A stretch of DNA of 64,000 nt, taken from contig VISH01000001.1 in the NCBI GenBank assembly GCA_007827375.1, positions 1,603,514 through 1,667,513 of the forward strand, given 5' to 3'. Both the position numbers and the translations under genes were made by a program. Below the pieces are notes generated by a model that made no database searches, was not told where the DNA came from, and saw only the letters and a program-made list of their open reading frames with translations. Of the stretch, positions 52,468-61,267 are shown in pieces. This DNA comes from Alteromonadaceae bacterium 2753L.S.0a.02. GTDB lineage: Bacteria; Pseudomonadota; Gammaproteobacteria; Pseudomonadales; Cellvibrionaceae. The stretch's first letter is position 1. Every line of letters starts with the position of its first letter.

Positions 52468-53160
52468 ATGAACGACCGATTCTGGTTAAAACACCTTGTA
52501 CGAGAAAATGAATTTCGCTTCGGCCTGCTGCTGGCAGGCTTGTTCGCAACGCTTTTGATTCCGCCGTATTTCCAGGATAGCCCCGCATTTACGACGATTT
52601 GGTCTGTGAGTTTTACCGGCTTGCTGTTAATAGCCATCTACGCGATTGGTGGTAAACAAAAGCTACTTGTGCCTTCGTTAGTATTGTTGGTTCCAGCCTT
52701 GCTTACGCAATGGGGAGGTAAATTTGCCGGCGACAATGCGGTGGTTTTTTATTTGGATAACATTACGCGAATTTGTTTTTTATCATTCGTTACCTATCAT
52801 TTAGGGCGCTATATTTTCAAAGCTCGCGTGGTAAGTACTAATGTTATTTATGCGGCGATGTGCATTTATTTACTTATTGGGTTTATTTGGGCGGCGGTAT
52901 TTTCCAATATTCACCATTATTTTCCGGAGGCCTACAATTTTGCCAATGCCGAGATGTATCAGGCTATTCAGGGAAATATAGAAATGAGTCACTTTGTGTA
53001 TTTCAGCTTTGTGACACTCTCCACCCTGGGTTACGGGGATATCACACCGGTGCACACGGTGGCGCAGTCATGGGCGGCTGTCGAGGCGATGGTCGGGCAA
53101 TTTTATGTCGCGATAGTGTTAGCGCGCTTGGTGGGTATGCAAACCAGTCGCCGCGATTAA
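52468..53160 (+). CDS. Two-pore-helix potassium channel family protein
   Basis: 230 aa. Six predicted helices: two near the N-terminus (LLLAGLFATLLIPPYF, TGLLLIAIYAIGG), two in the middle, then the pore unit: VIYAAMCIYLLIGFIWAAVF, the K+ selectivity filter TLGYGD at residues 186-191, and VEAMVGQFYVAIVLARLVGM. No RCK or cyclic-nucleotide domain follows. Probably a simple K+ channel; gating is not visible. Starts 82 bases from the divergent DUF502 start. Confidence 0.88.
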   Translation: MNDRFWLKHLVRENEFRFGLLLAGLFATLLIPPYFQDSPAFTTIWSVSFTGLLLIAIYAIGGKQKLLVPSLVLLVPALLTQWGGKFAGDNAVVFYLDNITRICFLSFVTYHLGRYIFKARVVSTNVIYAAMCIYLLIGFIWAAVFSNIHHYFPEAYNFANAEMYQAIQGNIEMSHFVYFSFVTLSTLGYGDITPVHTVAQSWAAVEAMVGQFYVAIVLARLVGMQTSRRD

Positions 53161-53191
53161 TCTTAAATAAACTTATTTCGAGGCCATAAAA

Positions 53192-53215
53192 AAGCCGCCC
53201 GTTGTTGGGCGGCTT
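53192..53215. terminator. Shared terminator between the K+ channel and protease genes
   Basis: AAGCCGCCC - GTTGTT - GGGCGGCTT, perfect 9-bp arms. On the - strand it is followed by a T-run (TTTTTTATGG), so it chiefly ends the protease transcript; on the + strand it is followed by ATCGA only. Confidence 0.88.
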
Positions 53216-53258
53216 ATCGATTACGAAGATCTATTTATTGGCTAGCGTAACCATAAAA

Positions 53259-55952
53259 CTAAGGGTGTGAGTCTGGATTGCGGGGGTTGGTACCAGCGGC
53301 TTTTTCCTCTTCGTCGGTGAAACCGTCGTTATCGTCATCGTCATCACACTTATTGCCCATACCGTCGTGATCGGTATCTTTCTGGTTGGGGTTGGAAACG
53401 CCCAGGCAGTTGTCCCAGGAATCATCGATACCATCTCCATCGGCATCCCAGGCTATGGTTTCCGGTGTGCTAATGGGGTTGCGCGGGTCGGAACCTACAT
53501 TATTTTCCAAGGCATCCGAAAAGCCATCGTTATCGTCGTCGTCATCGCAAGCATTTCCGAGACCGTCGAGATCGTAGTCTTTTTGGTTGGGGTTTTTCTT
53601 GTTCGGGCAGTTATCTACCTCGTTAAGTATGCCATCGCTGTCGGCGTCATACAGGATGCTTTCGGGTGTGGAGTTGGGGTCTCGCGGGTTGGAACCTACG
53701 CGATTTTCCTCCGCATCAGTAAAACCGTCGTTGTCGTCATCTGGGTCGCAGCGGTTACCCATGCCGTCACCGTCAGTATCTTTCTGATTCCAGTTGGGCT
53801 TGTTGGGGCAGTTGTCTTCATTGTCGGGAATACCGTCGTTATCGCTGTCCGTCCAGGGCGGAATAAAGCAGGCTTCGGGAATATCGGCGTAGGCAAAGGG
53901 GCTATCGTTGGGGTCTAGACAGGTGATTCCATCGTTGCCGTATAAATAGAGTTCCTGGAGGTCTTCCGCATTGACCAAGGGGCTGATATCGGAAATATCA
54001 TTGTAGGACGCGTTGAGGAAATACAACACAGTCATATTTTCTAGCGAGCTAATATCGCTGATCAAATTGCTTGTGAGATACATCCCATCCATCTGGGTCA
54101 TATCCTGCAGCGCTGTGATGTCTTCAATGTTATTGGTATCCAGGTCGAGGTAGGTAATATTTGTATTGCTCTCCAGTGGAGAGATATCAGAGATTTGGTT
54201 ATCCCAGAGTACCAGATTTACAAGACTGGATTTACCCGTTAAGCCACTGATATCGGAAATATCATTAAAATGAAAATAGGCATTACGAAGATTCCACATG
54301 TTTTCAACGAAATCGAGATTGGTAAGGTTGTTGAGCGGAATGTACAAATCTTCTAATTGTGTGATAGAAGCGAGTGTTGCTGAATCCATTGTGGGGTTTT
54401 CTGCTGCCGAAAGTGTCAACAGGTTTGGCAGAGATGCGAGTAGCGAGAAATCTTTAATGATGTTTTCGTCCAGATAAACATAATTTAAGCCATACAACTG
54501 CTCTATGCCTTGTAGTGAACTTATGCCTTGGTTGGGACAATCCAAGAGGTATAAATCCGGCACTTCATAAATCCCGTTATCACTGGCATTCTGCGCAACG
54601 CAATTCGCGAGATTTTCGTCATCAAACTCCAAATTAGAAATTAATTCATAGCAAACGCTTAGTTGCTGATAAGTAAAGGGACCTTGGTCCACATCCAAAC
54701 AGGTGATACCGTAATCGCCAAACAAGGATACCGATTGTAAACCGCTCGAAGCGAGTAACCCCGAGATTTCATACAAATCACTGTTGTAAGATAAATCCAC
54801 GGTAACCAAGTTTTTCAAGCCTGTTAAGGCCCATGTGCTGTAGAGTTGATTTTGCGCGAGGTTTAAATCGCTGAGGTTTTTATAGTCCGACAAACCGTCG
54901 AGATCGTAAATACCCATGTTGCTGCAATCGAGCGCAGTGACTTCATCGACAGAAACCCAGCCATTTAATGCTGCTGTTTGTTCAATACAGTTTTGTAAGT
55001 TTTCATCCCATACTGGGAAATCTTCAATGTAGCGATTGATATTGCGGTCGATCCAGTTTTCGTATTGCGAAACCCGGGTATAAACCCCGTAGTAACCGGT
55101 AGCTGCACAAGTGCCCAGGCCCCAACTCACAATACCGGCCTGATAAACCTCGCCGTCCAGAGTTACCACTAGCGGCCCGCCGCTATCGCCGTGACAGGAA
55201 TCCTGTCCACCGGAATACGTACCTGCGCACAGCATGTTTTCGGTAACAGAACCCTCACCAAAAACGGCATCGTAGGCGTCGGAACATACCTGTTGATCGA
55301 TATACTCCACGGTAACTTCCTGAAGTTGATCGGGGAAATCAGCGCCATCGGGATTCATGTTTCCCCAGCCGGCCACTGTCATAGGTTCGCCAGGAAAAAT
55401 TAGATCCATATCCTGTGCAGAGAGAGTGGGAACCACCGGTAGGCTCGTGGGTTTGGAAAGGAAAATGAGCGCAATGTCATTATCGATAAGGTTCGGGTCG
55501 TAAAACTCATGCATTATAATTTTATCGACGCTAATAAGCTCGCCATCTTCACCGGGTTCGCTCAGTATTTGCGAACCCACATACACATTAATATCGCTGG
55601 GTGAGGCACCATCGACACAGTGCGATGCGGTCAGTACAACATCTTCGCGAATTAAACTGCCGCCACAAAATTGGCCGTAATACGGGTCGTAGCCATTTTG
55701 TACTAAGGCCACAATATAGGGCCAGCTGCCCGGTGCGGTGGGGCCGCCACCAACAATATACGGCGTGATATCCGCATATTCTTTTTTCGAACTTGAATCG
55801 TTCAGTGATTTTTCGTTTGCACTTTTTTTGTAGTTCAAACGTTGCTCAAGTTGTTTGATTTTCGCCGGAATGTTACGTTCCGGCGCACTGTGCGCAGACA
55901 AAGCCAAGCTGCAGCAAACCAAAGCTGCTGCCATTTTAGTTAGTATGTTCAT
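53259..55952 (-). CDS. Secreted trypsin-like protease with leucine-rich repeats and thrombospondin type 3 repeats
   Basis: 897 aa from ATG 55952 (AGGGATC upstream). A longer frame from 56117 would put 55 residues before the signal peptide and is rejected. Signal peptide 1-22 (ALVCCSLALSAHSA), propeptide to about 65, then the S1 protease starting IVGGG with H111 in LTASHC, D159 in DNDIAL and S257 in HGDSGGP. Residues about 320-720 are leucine-rich repeats of the internalin type (LVLWDNQISDISPL, LDLDTNNIEDITAL). Residues about 735-897 are three calcium-binding thrombospondin type 3 blocks (DSDNDGIPDNEDNCP, DDDDDNDGFSDALE). The upstream 300 bp (55953-56253) shows no gene. Confidence 0.88.
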   Translation of the reverse strand: MNILTKMAAALVCCSLALSAHSAPERNIPAKIKQLEQRLNYKKSANEKSLNDSSSKKEYADITPYIVGGGPTAPGSWPYIVALVQNGYDPYYGQFCGGSLIREDVVLTASHCVDGASPSDINVYVGSQILSEPGEDGELISVDKIIMHEFYDPNLIDNDIALIFLSKPTSLPVVPTLSAQDMDLIFPGEPMTVAGWGNMNPDGADFPDQLQEVTVEYIDQQVCSDAYDAVFGEGSVTENMLCAGTYSGGQDSCHGDSGGPLVVTLDGEVYQAGIVSWGLGTCAATGYYGVYTRVSQYENWIDRNINRYIEDFPVWDENLQNCIEQTAALNGWVSVDEVTALDCSNMGIYDLDGLSDYKNLSDLNLAQNQLYSTWALTGLKNLVTVDLSYNSDLYEISGLLASSGLQSVSLFGDYGITCLDVDQGPFTYQQLSVCYELISNLEFDDENLANCVAQNASDNGIYEVPDLYLLDCPNQGISSLQGIEQLYGLNYVYLDENIIKDFSLLASLPNLLTLSAAENPTMDSATLASITQLEDLYIPLNNLTNLDFVENMWNLRNAYFHFNDISDISGLTGKSSLVNLVLWDNQISDISPLESNTNITYLDLDTNNIEDITALQDMTQMDGMYLTSNLISDISSLENMTVLYFLNASYNDISDISPLVNAEDLQELYLYGNDGITCLDPNDSPFAYADIPEACFIPPWTDSDNDGIPDNEDNCPNKPNWNQKDTDGDGMGNRCDPDDDNDGFTDAEENRVGSNPRDPNSTPESILYDADSDGILNEVDNCPNKKNPNQKDYDLDGLGNACDDDDDNDGFSDALENNVGSDPRNPISTPETIAWDADGDGIDDSWDNCLGVSNPNQKDTDHDGMGNKCDDDDDNDGFTDEEEKAAGTNPRNPDSHP

Positions 55953-56253
55953 AATGATCCCTTGAATAATGAGTCGACCCACGAAGTGATTAAAAATATT
56001 AACGCAGGACGTTCTTAACAGAAAACTCTTGCGTTTTAAAAGCAGGGCAGGAATAGCAGAAATGAAAAATGAAAGTTTGTGCATTCCCTGGCACACCGCC
56101 GCTGGTGAGTTTTCCAACGGGTAGTACGCGACACGGAAATTAAGAGCGCGACGCGCCCGCCTAATATACTGCGATTACAGTCGTGAGATTGTGTCGAAAT
56201 GTTAAAACGATTGAATTAATGGCGGGCAAAATATTTTACGGAATTTTGTGAGT

Positions 56254-56275
56254 AAGGCGCCACTGTGGGCGCCTT
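56254..56275. terminator. Hairpin after the dicarboxylate symporter gene
   Basis: AAGGCGCC (56254-56261) pairs with GGCGCCTT (56268-56275) across a 6-base loop, 19 bases beyond the symporter stop on the - strand. No T-run follows. Confidence 0.55.
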
Positions 56276-56294
56276 GCGTGAAAATCATTAAACT

Positions 56295-57593
56295 TTATTG
56301 AGTGCCAGTTTGGCTGGCGATAAATGTTTCTTCTTTTTCAGTGCGAGCCACAAAAGTGGCACAACAACTATCGCTGAACACGTTAACTGCTGTGCGCAAC
56401 ATATCCAAAATGCGATCCGTAACGAGCAGCATACCGATGCCTTCGAGTGGTAAGCCGATGGCACCGAGAATAACCGCAATGGCTACCAGGCTTGCCGACG
56501 GAATGCCAGCGACACCGATGGATGTTAACAGCGCAATTAATACGATGGTAAATTGTGTTCCCAGGGTAAGATCCAACCCATAAGCCTGGGCGATAAACAT
56601 GGCGGCGACACATTCATAAAGCGCGGTGCCATCCATATTGATCGTTGCCCCCAGCGGTAACACGAACGACACAGTGCGTTTCGACACTCCAACATTTTCT
56701 TCCATGCATTCCATGGTGATGGGTAGGGTGCCCGATGACGATGCAGTTGAAAAAGCCGTGAGCAAAGCCGGGCTCATGCCGCGAAATTGCCCTGCTGGGT
56801 TGACCCGCGCCACATATTTTAAAATCAATGGCAGGGTAATAAAGGTGTGTGCGGCCAATGCCAATATCACCGTAAAAAAGAATGCCAGCAGAGGGATAAA
56901 TGATTTAAATCCGGTGGATGCAACGGTATTGGCCACCAGGGCAAAAACCCCTATTGGGGTGAATTTCATAATAAATAAAGTTACACCCATCATGGTATCG
57001 AAAACCCCCTGCCAAAAATGCATCAGGGTTTCGCGCATGGGGGATTGAATGCGAGTCATAAAAAAACCGAACAGCAAACCGAAACAAATCAAGCCGAGCA
57101 TTTGACCCTCGGCTGCGGCCTGCACAATATTGGGGGGCAGCATGCGATGAAACACGGCGGCTATGTCGCCGGTACCCCGGCCTTCGATTTTATCGAGCTT
57201 AGCACCCAACTCATCAGCGCTGCTTAAATTCAAACGGTCACCTGCAGGTTCGCCATCGACAATCCCCGGTTGAATCATATTCACCAACAGCAGTCCCACT
57301 AAAATGGCAAATAAGCTGGACGCTAAATAGAAGCCCAATGTTTTGCCGCCGAGACGCCCAAGGTCGCTGCCATTACCCAAGGTGCTAATGCCGCTGATAA
57401 TCGAGGATAAAATCAGTGGAATAATGATCATTTTCAGGGCGTTTAAAAAAAGCGTACCGAAAAATGCGAACACCTGCTGTAACGTTTGCGCTGCCGCTAC
57501 GCCCTTTTGGTTGAGCAAATTTACCAACAGCCCCACCACCACAGCCAATGCGATTGCAATAAGAATTTGCCAGTGCAGTTTCAGTTTGATCAT
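56295..57593 (-). CDS. Sodium:dicarboxylate/amino-acid symporter (DAACS family)
   Basis: 432 aa inner-membrane symporter for C4-dicarboxylates or glutamate/aspartate. Multiple helices and family hallmarks: FGTLFLNALKMIIIPLILSSIISGI, the serine-rich re-entrant loop AFSTASSSGTLPITM, and the Na+/substrate-binding LPLGATINMDGTALYE in helix 7. The second loop region GVAGIPSASLVAIAVILGAIGLP is also present. Start ATG at 57593, 3 bases after the HU-like gene stop on the same strand, so they may share a transcript. Confidence 0.92.
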   Translation of the reverse strand: MIKLKLHWQILIAIALAVVVGLLVNLLNQKGVAAAQTLQQVFAFFGTLFLNALKMIIIPLILSSIISGISTLGNGSDLGRLGGKTLGFYLASSLFAILVGLLLVNMIQPGIVDGEPAGDRLNLSSADELGAKLDKIEGRGTGDIAAVFHRMLPPNIVQAAAEGQMLGLICFGLLFGFFMTRIQSPMRETLMHFWQGVFDTMMGVTLFIMKFTPIGVFALVANTVASTGFKSFIPLLAFFFTVILALAAHTFITLPLILKYVARVNPAGQFRGMSPALLTAFSTASSSGTLPITMECMEENVGVSKRTVSFVLPLGATINMDGTALYECVAAMFIAQAYGLDLTLGTQFTIVLIALLTSIGVAGIPSASLVAIAVILGAIGLPLEGIGMLLVTDRILDMLRTAVNVFSDSCCATFVARTEKEETFIASQTGTQ

Positions 57594-57596
57594 AGA

Positions 57597-57875
57597 TTAG
57601 TCCTTAATGAGCGCGTCGCTCAGCCGCTTGCCGGGTTTAAATTGAATGTGATTTTTGGCGGGTATGTGGATGGTTTCGTGGGTTTGCGGGTTTTTGCCGC
57701 TATGTGCTGCGCGGCTTTTTACCGAGAAGCTGCCGAAGCCTAACAGGTTTACGCGTTCGCCGCGCGACAGGGCGTTGGTAATTTGCTCAAAAAGCGACGA
57801 CACTGCGTCATCGGCCTGATAGCGGGATAAGCCACACTGCTCGCTCACCAACTTCACAAGTTCTGTTTTACGCAT
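57597..57875 (-). CDS. HU/IHF-family DNA-binding protein
   Basis: 92 aa from ATG 57875 (TGGAG upstream; a frame start at 57902 adds nine residues without homology). Family features: MRKTELVKLVSEQCGLSRYQADDAV, the turn GERVNLLGFGSFSVKSRAAHSGKNPQT at the start of the beta-arm, and IPAKNHIQFKPGKRLSDAL at the end. Small nucleoid protein that bends DNA. Starts 54 bases from the divergent ubiA gene. Confidence 0.9.
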   Translation of the reverse strand: MRKTELVKLVSEQCGLSRYQADDAVSSLFEQITNALSRGERVNLLGFGSFSVKSRAAHSGKNPQTHETIHIPAKNHIQFKPGKRLSDALIKD

Positions 57876-57929
57876 AGTTCGGGCTCCAGGTAGAATATTC
57901 ACTATAAAACAGCTTCAAAGCGTCATTCA

Positions 57930-58823
57930 ATGAACTCTAGCTCCAATAAAGTTGCGCGTCGTGCCGCCACGCCGAAGTGGTTGGCCTACTTCCAGCTGAT
58001 GCGATTCAACCGTCCCATCGGCACTTATCTGGTACTCTGGCCCACACTCTGGGCGCTTTGGCTGGCAGCGGGCGGTATTCCAGACATTAAGTTGCTGGGA
58101 ATCTTTGTGGCGGGTGTGGTGTTGATGCGAGCCGCTGGTTGCGTAATCAACGATTTTGCCGATAGAAAAGTTGATGGCCGCGTAGCACGAACCCGGGGGC
58201 GTCCAATCGTAACCGGGCAGGTGAGCGCGGCGGAAGCTGCGATACTTTTTGCGGTGTTGTCATTCACCGCATTTATTCTGGTTTTATTTACCAATAAGCT
58301 CACGATCTACCTGTCGTTTGGCGGGGTCGCCCTGGCGTTTTGTTACCCGTTTATGAAACGCTATACCCATTTGCCACAGCTTGTGTTGGGCGCGGCCTTC
58401 GGCTGGTCGGTACCTATGGCTTTTGCAGCGCAAACCGGTGAGCTCAGCACCAATATCTGGTTACTCTACACCGCTGTATTGCTGTGGACGGTGGCCTACG
58501 ATACCTTTTATGCCATGGTCGATCGTGAAGATGACCTCAAAATTGGCGTTAAGTCCACGGCTATTCTGTTTGGCGAGCAGGACCGCATCGCCACCGGAAG
58601 TTTGCAATTCCTTACGCTGCTCACCCTGGCATTGGTGGGTAAAAAGTTCGATTTAGGGGTGATCTACCAGTGCAGCCTGCTCGTTGCGGGTGGCCTAATG
58701 GCTTACCAGCAATACCTCATTCGAAATCGCGACCGCAGCGCATGTTTTCAGGCGTTTCTCAACAACAACTGGGTCGGTATGGTTATCTTCCTGGGAATCC
58801 TTTTTGACTATCAGTTCCACTAA
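57930..58823 (+). CDS. ubiA: 4-hydroxybenzoate polyprenyltransferase
   Basis: 297 aa inner-membrane enzyme that prenylates 4-hydroxybenzoate in ubiquinone synthesis. Motif I NDFADRKVDGRVARTRGRP (Mg-diphosphate binding) and motif II YDTFYAMVDREDDLKIGVKST are intact, with about eight hydrophobic helices. The order ubiA-phoB-phoR is also seen in pseudomonads. No ubiC precedes it here; the HU-like gene does, on the opposite strand. Confidence 0.95.
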   Translation: MNSSSNKVARRAATPKWLAYFQLMRFNRPIGTYLVLWPTLWALWLAAGGIPDIKLLGIFVAGVVLMRAAGCVINDFADRKVDGRVARTRGRPIVTGQVSAAEAAILFAVLSFTAFILVLFTNKLTIYLSFGGVALAFCYPFMKRYTHLPQLVLGAAFGWSVPMAFAAQTGELSTNIWLLYTAVLLWTVAYDTFYAMVDREDDLKIGVKSTAILFGEQDRIATGSLQFLTLLTLALVGKKFDLGVIYQCSLLVAGGLMAYQQYLIRNRDRSACFQAFLNNNWVGMVIFLGILFDYQFH

Positions 58824-58840
58824 TTGCCGTTCTGGCAAGT

Positions 58841-58869
58841 AAATCATGCTATTGTCATAAAACCGCAAC
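58841..58869 (+). promoter_or_regulatory. Weak Pho box upstream of phoB
   Basis: AAATCAT (58841), TTGTCAT (58852) and CCGCAAC (58863), spaced by 11 bp. The central copy is a near-consensus heptamer, the outer two are poor. Suggests phoBR autoregulation; it lies about 250 bp before the phoB ATG. The rest of 58870-59120 shows no gene. Confidence 0.45.
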
Positions 58870-59120
58870 AAAAGCTTTATTTAATTCACCTGCGAGGGAC
58901 TGCTGACGCTAATCTAATCGCCCCTGCCAACAGCTTCAGGCCGCTGCTGGCCCAAGGGTTAAAAAACACTAAAAGCCCGTGGTCGTCGTTGCGCGTCTCT
59001 CGTTTAACGGGTTCAACCACATGCCTCGCGCCGAGGCCAAGGTTTTTTGGTGAATAACAGGAGTGATCAGATTAGTGTCAACAGGCCCTATCGAAGTTTC
59101 TAACGTCAGGTAAACCCTTC

Positions 59121-59828
59121 ATGGTTGAAAAAAAGATATTAGTGGTCGATGACGAGCGGGCCATCCGGGATATGCTGCGCGTTGCGCTGGAAATGGCCGA
59201 TTATGCGGTTATGGAAGCGGGCGACGCGCAGGAAGCTCATCAAATTGTGGTGGATACCCGCCCAGATCTCATCTTGCTCGACTGGATGATGCCTGGCATG
59301 AGCGGTATTGAATTTGCCCGCCGCCTCAAAGCGGAAGAGGTTACTCGGGAAATCCCCATTATTATGCTCACCGCCAAAGGTGAGGAAGACAATAAAATTC
59401 AGGGTCTCGAAATCGGCGCCGACGACTACATTACCAAGCCCTTCTCGCCTCGCGAGCTGGTGGCGCGCCTTAAAGCGGTGTTGCGTCGCAGTGATTCATT
59501 AAGCAGCGGTGAGCCAATTCACGTTGAGGGCTTGTGTCTCGACCCCACCAGCCACCGGGTGACCATCAACGCCATGCCGGTGCAGCTGGGGCCTACCGAA
59601 TACCGCCTCCTGGAATTCTTCCTCACCCATCAGGAGCGAGTCTACTCCCGCAATCAACTGCTCGACTACGTGTGGGGTGGCAACGTGTATGTGGAAGAAA
59701 GAACGGTCGATGTGCATATCCGTCGTTTGCGTAAAGCGTTAAAATTAGAGGGACATGATCGACTCGTTCAAACCGTGCGCGGTGCGGGCTATCGGTTCTC
59801 AGCCAAATTTCTCGCCGCTGCGGAATAG
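59121..59828 (+). CDS. phoB: Phosphate regulon response regulator PhoB
   Basis: 235 aa. Receiver with D10-D11, phosphorylation site D54 (LILLDWMMPGMSG), T84 and K106 (DYITKPFSP); winged-helix output with LDPTSHRVTINAMPVQLGPTEYRLLEFFLTH and RTVDVHIRRLRKALKLEG. The GPTEYRLL recognition wording is characteristic of PhoB. Together with phoR 37 bases downstream it should drive the Pho boxes at 32677 and 38500. Confidence 0.96.
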   Translation: MVEKKILVVDDERAIRDMLRVALEMADYAVMEAGDAQEAHQIVVDTRPDLILLDWMMPGMSGIEFARRLKAEEVTREIPIIMLTAKGEEDNKIQGLEIGADDYITKPFSPRELVARLKAVLRRSDSLSSGEPIHVEGLCLDPTSHRVTINAMPVQLGPTEYRLLEFFLTHQERVYSRNQLLDYVWGGNVYVEERTVDVHIRRLRKALKLEGHDRLVQTVRGAGYRFSAKFLAAAE

Positions 59829-59865
59829 ATTTACCCGCCGGCAGTAAGGGACTGCTCAAAATTCC

Positions 59866-61185
59866 ATGTTTCGAATAGGCGTAGCCGCCGAATTGCGGTG
59901 GCTGCTGTTGTTTGTTGTAATCGGATTCTTCGTCGGCCAGTTGCTCGACACTATCTGGCCGATGATTTTGCTGGCATTTGCGGCATTTATCGGGCGTTTA
60001 TTGCTGCGCGTTTCGGAGCTCGAAAGCTGGGTGGAAGCGACACGCCAGCTGGGGATACAGGAAAACACCCTCGATAGCGTATGGGGAGAAATCGCCGAAG
60101 ACGTCATCCTCATCTCCAAGCGTTACGAAAAAGACAAGCAGCGCCTGCAGCAGGTTGTGGCGCGGGTTCAGCAAATGACCACCGCGCTGACCGACGGCGT
60201 TATCATTGTCGACAAGCACCACAACATCGAATGGTGGAACCGCGCTGCGGAATTACAGTTTGATTTTCAGCCACTGGATATCGGCCACAAAATCACCAAT
60301 TATTTGCGCGCGCCCAAATTCATCAAATTTTATGAAGCGGGCGATTACCGCGAACCACTCGATACCTATTCCGTTAAACACCCCGGGCAATTTCTGCAGT
60401 TTTTTGTACACCCCTTTGGTGATGGTGATCGCCTGATCATCTCGCGGGATGTGACGCGACTGGCCAACCTCGAGCGCATGCGACAGGATTTCGTGGCCAA
60501 TGTATCCCACGAATTGCGCACACCACTAACGGTGGTGAGCGGTTATCTGGAAACGCTTGCCGACTCCAACGACCTGCCGCAACGCTGGAACAAGCCCATG
60601 GAGCAAATGCGTGACCAGGCCGGCCGCATGACCAGCCTGATTAACGACCTGCTCACCTTGTCGCGCCTCGAAACCGAAGACCGGGAAAGTGGCCAGAAAC
60701 CGGTGCGACTGCACCCCTTGCTGGAACAGATCGTGGCCGACGCTCGTGCATTAAGTGGCGAACGCAACCACGAATTTATTATCGACTGCGACGAAAATGT
60801 GCAGATTCTCGGGCAGGAGCAGGAATTGCGCAGCGCCTTTGCGAATCTGGTATTTAATGCCGTGAACTACACCCCCGACGGGAAAAAAGTCTCGTTGTTG
60901 GTGGATATCGATTTGCATGAGCTGATTGTAAAAGTGAAAGACAACGGTGAGGGCATCGAACCGAAACACATTCCCCGCCTCACTGAGCGATTTTATCGGG
61001 TGGATGCCGGTCGTTCGCGAGCCTCCGGCGGCACCGGGCTCGGCCTTGCCATTGTGAAACACATTTTGTTACGCCACGATGCCGACCTGAAGATTCGCAG
61101 CAAAGTAGGTAAGGGCAGTACCTTTTCCTGTCATTTTCCGGTGAAACGCTTTATTCAGAGTATTCCCGAGTCATCAGCATCGTGA
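59866..61185 (+). CDS. phoR: Phosphate regulon sensor histidine kinase PhoR
   Basis: 439 aa. N-terminal hydrophobic hairpin about 11-44, a charged linker and PAS domain about 100-195 (ALTDGVIIVDKHHNIEWWNRAAEL), phospho-acceptor H215 in VANVSHELRTPLT, N-box NLVFNAVNYTPDGKKV, G1 VKDNGEGIEPKHIPRLTERFYRVD, and G2 GGTGLGLAIVKHIL. No large periplasmic sensor, as in other PhoR proteins that read PstSCAB-PhoU. Same operon as phoB. Confidence 0.95.
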   Translation: MFRIGVAAELRWLLLFVVIGFFVGQLLDTIWPMILLAFAAFIGRLLLRVSELESWVEATRQLGIQENTLDSVWGEIAEDVILISKRYEKDKQRLQQVVARVQQMTTALTDGVIIVDKHHNIEWWNRAAELQFDFQPLDIGHKITNYLRAPKFIKFYEAGDYREPLDTYSVKHPGQFLQFFVHPFGDGDRLIISRDVTRLANLERMRQDFVANVSHELRTPLTVVSGYLETLADSNDLPQRWNKPMEQMRDQAGRMTSLINDLLTLSRLETEDRESGQKPVRLHPLLEQIVADARALSGERNHEFIIDCDENVQILGQEQELRSAFANLVFNAVNYTPDGKKVSLLVDIDLHELIVKVKDNGEGIEPKHIPRLTERFYRVDAGRSRASGGTGLGLAIVKHILLRHDADLKIRSKVGKGSTFSCHFPVKRFIQSIPESSAS

Positions 61186-61267
61186 TAACGTGCCCCACAG
61201 ATTGATGAAAACCCAGCAGTAAGGTTTTCATCAGCCTGCTAATCCGAACTGAAGTGGGGGGTATCGG

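Noticed and set aside
53367..53918. 183-aa valine/isoleucine-rich frame on the + strand
   Set aside because: Antisense of Asp-rich thrombospondin type 3 repeats (GAT/GAC read as ATC/GTC); its hydrophobicity is an artefact.
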